Positions 43,241 through 53,356 of a stretch of DNA of 64,000 nt are shown here, piece after piece. Source of the DNA: Gentiana macrophylla. Taxonomy: Eukaryota > Streptophyta > Magnoliopsida > Gentianales > Gentianaceae. The notes under the pieces were generated by a model. It searched no databases. It had not been told where the DNA came from and saw only the letters and a program-made list of their open reading frames with translations. How positions within the stretch are numbered: position 1 is the stretch's first letter; every line of letters begins with the position of its first letter. The translations under genes were made by a program, and so were the position numbers. Location: contig CM047808.1 of the NCBI GenBank assembly GCA_026214975.1, positions 50,223,073 through 50,287,072 on the forward strand, in the 5' to 3' direction.

Positions 43241-43723
43241 TTTGTTCATAATGACCATATGGTAATTATAGAAAGCAGGATTTAATGATGGAGAGATTGT
43301 AACATAACGACAAATTCATCGTCATTAAAGCAGTTTTTGTGACGGTATACCCGGTCATTACAGGTCTCTTGTTGATAATGGCCATTGCTAATTAATGAGA
43401 GGGTTTTCAATTATTAATGATGGTAATCTCAATCATTAACGGGTAGAAACTAATTTTAAACATTAGTTCTAATGAGAGGCAAATTGTATAATAATGAGGA
43501 ATTTACTCATCACTAGAATTTTTTTTAATGATAGTCTAATCTCGTCATTAAACCCTTGATGTCTTTAATGATGAGGCCGGTTCTTGTCATTGAAGGCTTT
43601 AACTAGAAGGGAAACTATGAGAGGGGCATGAGGGTGATTTCCCGTCATTAAAAGTCTTTAATGACGAGAAAATGGCATATAATGACGGGATTTCCCGTCA
43701 TTAAAACCCATTTTTCTTGTAAC
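43241..43723 (-). repeat. Right subterminal repeats and terminal inverted repeat of CACTA-1
   Basis: The motif TTTAATGACGRG and its complement CCGTCATTAAA occur about ten times (for example 43313-43325, 43640-43710), ending in TTTTTCTTGTAAC. They are in both orientations, as expected for CACTA transposase-binding arrays. Confidence 0.85.
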
Positions 43724-45520
43724 GAAATCTCGAACAGCAGCCTCGGCCGACGAAAGCTCTCCCCGAAGCCTCGTGACATGCTCCCCCAGTTCAGCCTCCT
43801 TCTCTAGGTGTTCGGTCATAAACTCTTGAAGGCGAACCTCATATTCAGACCTTAGCCCTTTGGCCTCTTCTGCTTGTATCCGCAAGCGCTCTTCAAGTTC
43901 TTTTATATGATCATCTTTTAACTTCAAATCTAAAGCCCTCTTTTGCTGTTCGGCCGCCGAACGCACCAGGCGGCAGAAGATCTCTTCCCCTACGATTGTC
44001 CCCTAAGAAAACACGGTATATAGTTAAGATAACTCAGGCAAAGTATGGTAGGCACCATGTGTACGGCAAGTCAGAATTACCTGTTTCATGGCTGCAAAGC
44101 CTACCTCGGTTAATTCCATGTTAGACATCTGAGAAAAATCTTGTGCCTCACCGATCGGATCAACACTGATCCCTTCGGGCCGAACTTCAGACCTGTTGCC
44201 ACCATCATCTTCCGAGCCTAGCCCTGGGACAGTTCGGCAAATCTTTTCCTTCTCTCCTCTAAACACATGTCTTCCGACCTAGATCGGGAGGATCTGCATA
44301 TTAGAGGGGTTTGAGGATCTTCCTCTTCATCTTCATCCTCCCCAATATCCTATGTCGTTATGATAGGAGTACCCACATTCCGGGAAGAGTGAGGAAGGTC
44401 CCCCTGCACATCGTCCTCAAGCCCAGCCAATAGGTGAGCCGTATGAGATCCAACGAGCGAACCCACCACCCTGATAGGCGACCGACGACTTCCAGAAGCG
44501 GTGGGTTCGGCCTCCCTCGAGATCGAAGTCCCTACCCCCGCTCCCGGATCGGGGGCTAGGAGACCGGCCAATATCCACACTACAAGAAAGAAAATAAGTT
44601 ACACATCTTCATCGTACAGCATACCAAATAAAAGTAGACCTTACCTAATTCACGGCAGACATCATCCAGAGGGTGATAGGGATCATGCCCGGCATCGTCC
44701 AACCGTGCCACGGTAACCAGTTCGGACGTCAGCTCGCGCAGCCTTATAACGACCCCCGCGTTCGAATGGCGTCTACTTTGGTAGAGTCGGGAAGCTGCGG
44801 GCACTCGTCCCTTTGTAGTGTGCTAGTGTTCCAGCGTCCTAGCTTAGAATCTCCCCGATCTCGGACGAAGAAGAAGCGCCCCCGCCATGTGCCATACTTA
44901 GGACCCTCTAGCATCATCTCTGGAACCCCAGATCGGCGGGAAAAGTGATACCACCCCCTCGGACCCGGACTCTGGGATAGGCGGTAGAAAGATCGAAACA
45001 GGCCTACGGAAAACTGTACCTCGGCCACCTTGCAAAATACAACAAAACCAACTACAGTCCGTACTCCTGAAGGAGCCAACTGAGCCACCCCCAATCCATA
45101 GTGCCTCAGCACCGCCACCAGCGCAGGGCACAACGGCAACCTCAGACCCGCCTTCAGTTGGGCCTCATAGACCGCAAAATAGCCCCCTGGAGGATTGGAT
45201 GCAAAGGGACGGGGTTCCGCTGGAAGCAAGGGAGCAAACTCTTCATGATTTATCCCGTACTCTCTCCAGATATACTCCACGCTGATTTGGGCCAAGACCG
45301 TGGACATTCCATGACCCCCCATGATATCGTGAGTGGCCTTCTGAATTTTGTACCTAAGGGAAGGATCAAAGGTGTTTGACGATGGCACCGACGAAGTAGT
45401 GAGTAACGGTTGAGGAGGGACCCAGGGGATTTCCTCAACAACCACGGACCTAGTCCAGGATTCTCTGATTATTGCTTCTGATCTTGGAGTGAGTGGCTCC
45501 TCTCCAAATGAATCAGACAT
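43724..45520 (-). pseudogene. Antisense extra gene of Tat-A, 5' and middle exons
   Basis: It starts MSDSFGEEPLTPRSEA at 45520. The first exon encodes a conserved domain with GYFAVYEAQLKAGLRLPLCP and LVAVLRHYGLGVAQLAPSGV then RTVVGFVVFC, known as the plant putative gypsy-type transposon domain (Transposase_28-like). Later pieces are a Pro/Ser-rich exon (44350-44580), an exon ending AMKQ at a GTAATT donor (near 44080), and a coiled-coil exon (43724-43966 plus 36674-36946: KDDHIKELEERLRIQAEEAK). Frames break in places (for example after RDRGDSK). Function is unknown. It is transcribed opposite to pol, between integrase and 3' LTR, and has a homologue in Tat-B. The CACTA insertion splits the last exon. 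Confidence 0.75.
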
Positions 45521-45818
45521 ATGAGAATAGGCGCAACGAGAAAGGAAAAGGGCGTAATGGTAATGGTTACCAGATATATCATGTAATGTGACCACAAATG
45601 AAGCGACGTTTAAATAGAAATAGAGCGTAACTCCCCACTAACCTCGAAAAACGGCCACAAGCAGGCGGTGACGCCTCGTTTCCTGGAATTGCTATCATGC
45701 GTCATGCACTAGACCCAGCACCTTGAGATTCCCCGATCTACTTTCAGAACTTGCACCCCGGGACAGTCGTGCCGAGCCACCATGGTAGATCCGAACCGAC
45801 CCGCCCGGGATCGGCTGG

Positions 45819-45832
45819 ATCTCGAGGGCTTA
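45819..45832 (+). other. Polypurine tract of Tat-A
   Basis: CTCGAGGGCTTA precedes the 3' LTR start TGATGC. Tat-B has GGGGGCTTA in the same place. Confidence 0.6.
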
Positions 45833-46602
45833 TGATGCTGCCAAAAAATGGGCTCGTCTACGTAGCACCTCTTTGGCGGCTCGACACTCGGCTTGGGGAA
45901 ATAAACCACTTTTGACTCCCTAGGAACGAGCTCATGGGGCTCTCCTGTTCGCTTCACCACCACTGATCCTTCTGTCCGACCGCCCTGAGATCGGATAGCT
46001 CGATTTCTAACAGGTCGGAAAGAAGACGGCTGCTCCACTTTTAGTAGTCGGCGATATGATCTCCGTCGATCTCCTGGATCGGGCTAGGGCCCCAGGCTTG
46101 AGCGGTTCCGCAACAGAGGGGGCTCAGCCTTCGGTTGGCCGGTCGCGCCATCTCGGCACAACCCTGGCCAAACTCGTCTTTAACCTCATGCCCCGTTTGG
46201 CTAATAACCAGATAGCTATTATAAAATCCTGAATAATAAAGGCTCGAATCCTTATCATTTAATGTTAATATTTGAATACCATATTTATCCCCTAAAATCA
46301 AGAGGATTTATCAATCATAATCTTTTCCTTAGGGAACACGTTGGCTAGTGTCCCTCATAGACACGCCACATTAAACCCTAGGGCCTAAGCCCCTCTATAT
46401 AAACATTCCCTAAGGAACTACAAAGACTTGATTCCAATTCATATATTGGATACGTAGGCAGCTTGAGGAACAACTTCTCAAGTGCAGTCTAAATCACCCC
46501 CAAATAATTCCCCTCGTTATAATCTTCATATTCTGGAGTCTCCCCAGGTTATCACTAAGAGTAAGAACCCTAAATTAGAAGGAGACGATTTTTGGATCGT
46601 CA
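45833..46602 (+). repeat. Tat-A 3' LTR (770 bp)
   Basis: Same length and ends as the 5' LTR, about 17 substitutions and no net length change. Confidence 0.93.
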
Positions 46603-46839
46603 CACACAAAACATTCAATTAGGTTAATTCCACCTAACAACATCAGCACCAAATTTATGAATTATTCCCCTTTTGAGATTAAAGTTTGTTGGTGGTAGCT
46701 TTAGGACAAAAAGCCAGGTAGGTAGACATATTATAAGTCAATTGTTGGATAATTTTTTCTTCAACAATGCAATGGCTAAAAGTGTAGTTGCCACAGATAA
46801 TATTCTCGGGGTCGCGGGGTAGAAGGACAAAATAAGATA

Positions 46840-47016
46840 CAAAATTGGAAAAAAAAACAAGAAAAAAAGATAGTGGTTGGGAAGGACAAAAACGCGCCTG
46901 TTACTACACGTGTTACTACATGTTGCAACAACCACATATAGTAACACATGTAGTAACATGCGCGTTTTTGTCATTCTCAACAACTATCTTTTTTTCTTGT
47001 CCTTTTCTCCCATTTT
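46840..47016. mobile_element. Foldback (MITE-like) element
   Basis: The two arms, about 46840-46925 and 46928-47016, are near-perfect inverted copies: AAGAAAAAAAGATAGT, GACAAAAACGCGC and GTTACTACA on the left appear reverse-complemented on the right. There is almost no loop. The transcript would form a hairpin of about 85 bp. No target duplication could be fixed. Confidence 0.75.
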
Positions 47017-47109
47017 AGATTAAAAACAGTCATCCACAACCTTTAACTAATATTTCTTTACTATGGAAGGGATAGCTACAAGTCTCCGGTCTCAATATAC
47101 TTGATTAAC

Positions 47110-47605
47110 ATGTATGTAGCGCAGACACGGACATGGACACAGCGATACGGCTAATTCCAAATTTTAAGAACACGACACGCCGTCGATACGGTGCTAATTG
47201 ACCTTTATAGATATTCGATCATTATACAATGTTAAAAAAAATTATGATTGACCTTCAAAATATTTTAAATTGTCAAAATGATTTTTTCCCAACAAGAAAC
47301 GTTTAAACTTAATACAACGTATTATTTATTAAATTATTATAGAAACAGAAATTGTGTATTTTAACGTTTTCATCGAAGAAAGAATTAAATAAAAGAAAAA
47401 AAATTAAAATTTGGGTTCGGAAGTGTTGGTGCCGTGTCGGGAAGTGTCGACAGCGTGTCGGATATTAAAATTTTAAAAATATTATTTTAATCAGCCGACT
47501 CGTGTACGACACGTGTCGGAGCGTGCCGGTCGCGCGTCGTATCGAAAATATATCGGACACGGCGCACCTCGTCATATTAAAGTGTCGGTGCTTCATAGAT
47601 TAACA
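47110..47605. repeat. GC-rich CGTGTCGG-type dispersed repeat
   Basis: Clusters of ACACGACACG and CGTGTCGG words in both orientations flank an AT-rich middle. The right end is AGTGTCGGTGCTTCATAG. I know similar sequences as dispersed repeats of plant genomes; the class is unclear. Confidence 0.5.
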
Positions 47606-48050
47606 TTCAATTACCGTCGTTTAGTGTTTGGATACATAATCTCTTCTCTATATCCTTCACATAATACTCCATCACTTAATAATTAGTTAAGACACTTGTC
47701 AAAAACACGATTCTGCGTGTTCCTACTCCCACATTTAACCTAATTTCCTATTGGATAAACTGATATTTTGATTTGATTTCCCACAAAACATTTTCCGAGA
47801 AAAAAATATATGAACTACGCATTTATGTAGTGCATTTTCCCAACAAAATCAATTGTATAAGATTTTTGGTAAAATGAGTAGTGGATGTATCACTACTCTT
47901 TCCGAAAGTCCTCCCGGTACTACTCAACCATCTATTATGCTATTTATTACCCTGTAAACGTTCACCTGCATTAATGAGAAATATTTCCATTTCCTAAAAT
48001 GTTCTAAATCTTGTCTGCCATTATTTCGGACAACTAATACATGTTTATCT
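47606..48050. other. Intron sequence of CCR relic between repeats
   Basis: AT-rich. No exon or transposon end is recognised until the LINE-like insertion at 48051. Confidence 0.45.
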
Positions 48051-49065
48051 TCTTCTTCTTCTTTTTTTTTTTTTTTTATCCTCGGGGAACGAAAGATTTT
48101 ATTAAACGCCGGACAAAAGCCGGTAAAATAAAATACAACGCCGGACGCCGCCGGGAAAGGCCGGGTCTAAACCGGACAAAGCTAAACTTAAGATACAACA
48201 ACACAAAGTCGGGTAATAGAACGAAAGAGGGTGCTGAGCAACAAAGAGTAAAATTCTCCAAATGACAGAAAGACGCTCAGACATGAAACCTCTTATTCCA
48301 CCTATTGCCAGACAAACAAGCTAACACAAACAAACTACTAAAAATAAAAATTAAAAAAAAAAAAAAAAAAAAAAAGCGGCAAGCACCGCCAAGATACCAC
48401 CGAGCCGTGCAAAACCGGCGCCCTCCCGAAATCCAACCAACATACCACGTAGCCGCCATGAAGATGCCACATGTCGGTTGAACACGAAAGATTGCCACTA
48501 GTGAACGACAACAACTCGGATCGTTAGAATGAAGCAGGAAGCCGAAGGTGAACCTCGAGAAACGACTCCTCGAGAACCAAACCGGTCAGGCCATCGACCA
48601 AGAGAAACCGGGCGGCAAGAACAACGCAGCAGAAGAGCAAAAGCGATGTCGCCGCCAACCCCTAGCCCTGCATCTAAATCGCACCGCCAAAAAGCGCCAC
48701 CAAAAGTCGCGGAAACAATCGGAGCACCGGGCAAGGGCGACGGAGGAGATAGATCAAGCAAAAACAAAAAGAAGCAAGGGAGAGAAACCTCCAAAAGATT
48801 ACAGACAGAGTAGCTGGCCAATCGATCTCCGGAGAAGAAACGCAGCTACTGGCCGGAATCCATGGAGATGAGTGGCGAGAAACAAAGAAAAGAAACAAAA
48901 TAGAAAATAGACCCAGTATTTACACGACGAGAAGAGAATGGAAAAGGCCACCTCCGGCAGGACGCCGGAGGGGAGGAGGCGGCTGAAAAAAGTTGTTGCA
49001 GGAACCGGAAGGCTTTGAGAAGAGAGCTTTTTCGTTTTCTGGGTCCAATTATCCAAAAGGAAAAA
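48051..49065 (-). mobile_element. LINE-like retroposon (1015 bp) with 19-bp TSD
   Basis: Identical 19-bp direct repeats, AACTAATACATGTTTATCT, lie at 48032-48050 and 49066-49084. Directly inside the left copy are a TTC repeat and a T run (48051-48078), so the poly(A) tail is on the minus strand. The tail follows AATAAAATC and the element reads leftward. A long target duplication plus a tail indicates target-primed reverse transcription. The body is GC-rich with no RT motif, so this is either the 5'-truncated 3' end of a LINE or a non-autonomous relative. A second A tract (48352-48375) lies inside. Confidence 0.85.
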
Positions 49066-49310
49066 AACTAATACATGTTTATCTATGATCAGTTTCCCTA
49101 GATAAGTAATTTTTGCTCGATCATGTACTTAATTAGTGTATATGTTAGATTAATTAACTACATAATTAATTCACAAAACAACAAATTAACTGCAGGTGCT
49201 CAGATGAAAGTAAGCCAAGAGTAAAGCCATACAAGTTTTCAAACCAAAGGCTCAAGGATCTGCGTTTGGAGTTTGGAGTTTACACCTATGAAGCAGTGCC
49301 TTTACGAAAC

Positions 49311-50153
49311 TGTAGAAAACATAGACCCAAACCCATATAAGAGGAGGGGCCTCATCCTCAAAATCTAGGTTATGAGGTGAGGAAAGTCCTCTCTTAATAT
49401 GGTGGGTTACACAATCACAAGTTCCCAATGTGGGATACATTAACACGCCCCCTCAAGTGTGGGCCTGAGCACTCTCAAGGCCAACAAAGAGGCCCAACAC
49501 TTGCACAATAAATGGGTGGCTCCGATACCATGTTAAAGATCAAGCGCTTACCGTTGTACTAAAACCAATTGGTGCTAATAAAGGCGCAACTTTTTGTTGG
49601 CCTTGTGTGCCCTTTATATGCCTTTGTGTGCCATGTTGGCCCGGGCTTGTTATAGGCCCACACTTGAGGGGGCGTGTTAAAAGTGATATAAGGAAATATA
49701 GTAGCGCCTTTACTAACACCAATTGGTCTTAGTAAAACGGTAAGCACTTGATCCTGACATGGTATCATAGCCATCGGTCCTAAACCCTAAATTTTTTTTT
49801 TCCGTCTTTTTTTTTCAGCCTCTCCTCTGCCGCCACAACATTTTTTTCAGCCTTGCCGCCGCTGCCACCTTCGAGCCGCCGTGATGACTACTCCCTCCTC
49901 CCCTTCTGATTCTTCTCCTTCCCTCACTGCCGCCCTTCCTCCTAAACCCTAAATCCTTTTTTTTTTTTTTTTTTTCTTCCGTCTTCTTTTCTCCTCTCTT
50001 CTAGCAGCCGGCATCCATATTAGAAAACATAGACCCAAACCCATATAAAAGGAGGGGTCTCATCCCCAAAATATAGGTTATGAGGTGAGGAAAGTCCTCT
50101 CTTAATATGGTGGGTTACACAATCATAAGTTCCCAATGTGGGATACAATAACA
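49311..50153 (-). mobile_element. Miniature LTR element (TRIM-like) in CCR exon 5, TSD GAAAC
   Basis: Two near-identical repeats of about 133 bp (49311-49443, 50019-50153) flank 575 bp. On the minus strand each begins TGTTA(A/T)TGTATCCCACATTGGG. The left one is preceded by the polypurine tract CTTGAGGGGGCG. The 5-bp GAAAC is duplicated at 49306-49310 and 50154-50158, where the CCR exon resumes in frame. There is no coding region. Inside are LTR ends and TGGTATC-type primer sites in opposite orientations (see the 49530-49760 entry). Confidence 0.82.
49530..49760. repeat. Inverted pair of LTR ends with primer sites inside the TRIM
   Basis: 49541-49586 and 49705-49751 are inverted copies (CAAGCGCTTACCG... 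against ...CGGTAAGCACTTG). Each is flanked by a TGGTATC(A/G)-type primer site pointing outward (complement at about 49516-49530; direct at 49758-49770). The CTTGAGGGGGCG tract is also present twice in opposite orientation (about 49445-49460 and 49660-49674). Confidence 0.75.
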
Positions 50154-50237
50154 GAAACTGTAAAGTGTTTGCAAGAGAAGGGCCATCTTCCACTTTCAAC
50201 TCTTCATAATGACGAAGCCCTTAAAATCCATGCTTAA

Positions 50238-51874
<1,637 letters not shown>

Positions 51875-51902
51875 ATGATATCAATGTGTCGCTCCCGAAA
51901 AA

Positions 51903-52140
51903 TGCACGTAGCTTAACTAGGGTTTGATTTAGGAAATAGGGGATTGAGCAGAGAGAAATTGGGGGATTGAGGAGAGGAACTTGGGGAGAAAGGAAATAGA
52001 GATTTTATTAATAACCAAGATGAGCAATGATACAACTCACACCAGCTTTTATACCTGCTGGCTCAACAAAGGCAAGGCTATACACACAGTAACACACCTA
52101 GAAATACGCATATAAGATCCTATACAAAAGGTTCCTAACA
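51903..52140 (-). repeat. Chromovirus 3' LTR
   Basis: The minus strand starts TGTTAGGAACC at 52140, after the polypurine tract GGGGAGGGTGA (52141-52153). The TATA box (GTATAAAAGC) is at about 52047-52056 and AATAAAATC at about 52000. The far end (CGTGCA at 51903) is less certain without the second LTR. Confidence 0.65.
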
Positions 52141-52149
52141 TCACCCTCC

Positions 52150-53345
52150 CCTATAAGACCTTTCTTGTCCACTAGGCAAGGGAAAATCAGGGAACTGTGA
52201 CAGTATGAACTCAGCATCCTCCCAAGTAGATTGATCTTCATCCAAGTTTAGCCATTTAATCTTCCACTGTACAACAGCCTTGTTAATCCTCTTCATCTGA
52301 TCTCCAATACCTTTTCAGGGTAGACCACCACTTCTCCTTGCTGATTTGTAATAGGCAAACTGAGGCTGGGTTGGATGGTAGCCCCAATGTACTTCTTTAG
52401 CATTGAAACATGAAAGAAAAGGTGTATCTTGGAGTCAGGTGGAAGTTGCAGTCTATATGCTACTTCATTGATCCTTTCCAGGATCTTATAGGGCCCAAAA
52501 TATTTAGCAGAAAGCTTAAGATTCTTTCTTAGTGCCACTGAATTCTGTCTGTAAGGTTGTAGTTTCAGGAACACATAATCCCCAGCAGCAAACTCTTTGT
52601 CTTTCCTATGCAAGTCTGAGTAGTATTTCATCTTAGACTGAGCTTCCCCCAAATGTGTTTTAAGATCCTTCAAGATGGACTGCTTTTTCCTCACAAAATC
52701 TTCCAGATCTGTGATGTGCTCCTCAGCAAAACTCTCAATAGGCAAATTAGTAGGGACATAACCATATAGAGCCTCAAATGGGGTGAGAGTCAAGGTTGTA
52801 TGGTAAGGGTAGCCATTTCTTCCATTTGCCAGGCCTTTGAAAGTCATGCATCTGAAATACATCTCAATGCATTGATTCACCCTTTCTGTTTGACCATCAG
52901 TCTAGGGGTGGTACGCAATGCTATAAGACAATTTTACCCCTGCTAGCTTCATCAAGGTACCCTAGAAATCTGATGTAAAAACCTTATCTTTGACACTGAC
53001 AATACTGTCAGGAATGCCATGTAACCTGTAGATTTCTGAAAAGAAAACTGATGCCACACTATCTGCTGTGTAACGCTTGTCCAGGGCCATGAAATGTGCA
53101 AATTTAGTAAGTCTGTCAACCACCACATAAATGACAGACTTCCCTTCTGAAGTAGGCAACCCTTCAATAAAATCCATACTAATCTGTGACCATGCCCTTT
53201 CAGGAATAGGTAGAGGCTGTAGTAAACCTTGTGGCTTATCATGTAAGGACTTGCACTGTTGACAGGTTGTGCATTTCTGAATGTGCTCCTGCACATCCTG
53301 CTTCAATTTGGGCCAATAAAAGAGTCTTTTGATTTTGCTATAGCA
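52150..53345 (-). pseudogene. Chromovirus integrase and chromodomain
   Basis: 52962-53306 has the zinc finger end (HIQKCTTCQQCK) and the core start (WSQISMDFIEGLP, VVDRLTKFAHF, IVSVKDKVFTSDF; the second catalytic Asp reads K-D). An in-frame TAG at 52966 and another at 52903 split it. 52293-52880 contains YPYHTTLTLTPFEALYG, YVFLKLQPYRQNSVALRKNL and LSAKYFGPYKILERI. After a shift, 52150-52310 reads VVQWKIKWLNLDEDQSTWED then FPDFPLP, a chromodomain. The catalytic Glu region (R-V-N-Q-C-I-E-M) is preserved next to the TAG at 52903. Inactive as read. Confidence 0.82.
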
Positions 53346-53356
53346 AGCTCTTACTC

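Larger units (their letters stand above)
36947..43723 (+). mobile_element. Non-autonomous CACTA element (CACTA-1) carrying host gene pieces, TSD GAA
   Basis: The left end is CACTACAAGAAAAA at 36947. The right end is TTTTTCTTGTAAC at 43711-43723, a mutated form of the expected CTTGTAGTG. The 3-bp GAA flanks both sides (36944-36946, 43724-43726), and the interrupted antisense ORF becomes continuous when the element is removed. Subterminal TTTAATGACGGG-type repeats in both orientations lie in the first 150 and last 450 bases. No transposase is found in 6.8 kb. The interior holds fragments of unrelated plant genes with introns (38741-41940). Captured plus-strand genes plus intact splice sites make it a gene-capturing CACTA. 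Confidence 0.9.
31962..46602 (+). mobile_element. Tat-lineage Ty3/gypsy element (Tat-A), complete ends, TSD CACAC
   Basis: Two 770-bp LTRs (31962-32731, 45833-46602) are flanked by identical 5-bp CACAC (31957-31961 and 46603-46607), so the outline is certain. Plus-strand pol (protease, RT, two RNase H domains, integrase) lies at 32792-36174. There is no gag: protease starts 60 bp after the LTR. An antisense extra gene (45520 down to 36674) is split by a CACTA element at 36947-43723. Without the CACTA the element is about 7.9 kb. My hand count gives about 17 mismatches between the LTRs (about 2%), so the insertion is fairly young. Confidence 0.93.
30858..50237 (+). pseudogene. Cinnamoyl-CoA reductase (CCR) relic, last two exons only
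   Basis: Exon 4 remnant 30858-30943 encodes [20 protein letters not shown] then FPEYPLPTK, and ends in a GT donor after CCC-ACT-AA. Exon 5 starts at 49196 after TGCAG and completes the Lys codon: CSDESKPRVKPYKFSNQRL, KDLRLEF. After an interruption, 50154-50237 gives ETVKCLQEKGHLPLS and a stop TAA. This is the C-terminus of plant CCR, the NADPH enzyme that reduces hydroxycinnamoyl-CoA to aldehydes in monolignol synthesis. Catalytic and NADP-binding exons are absent from the window. Exon 5 has a 7-bp tandem duplication near 49267-49280 (frameshift) and a miniature LTR element at 49311-50153. The intron is about 18.25 kb because of inserted transposons. Whether intact upstream exons exist left of the window is unknown. 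Confidence 0.85.

Noticed and set aside
44501..45379. Plus-strand frames over the Tat-A antisense gene
   Set aside because: Shadows of the minus-strand antisense ORF, with no conserved motif of their own.
48498..48871. Overlapping Arg/Lys/Pro-rich frames on both strands
   Set aside because: GC-rich body of the LINE-like insertion. No homology pattern, and all frames are open by composition.
49500..50153. Mutator-like element in the CCR exon, from a 9-bp direct repeat GAAACTGTA
   Set aside because: Starting the element at TGTAGAAAAC gives TG...CA ends with a 5-bp GAAAC duplication and internal LTR features, fitting an LTR element better.
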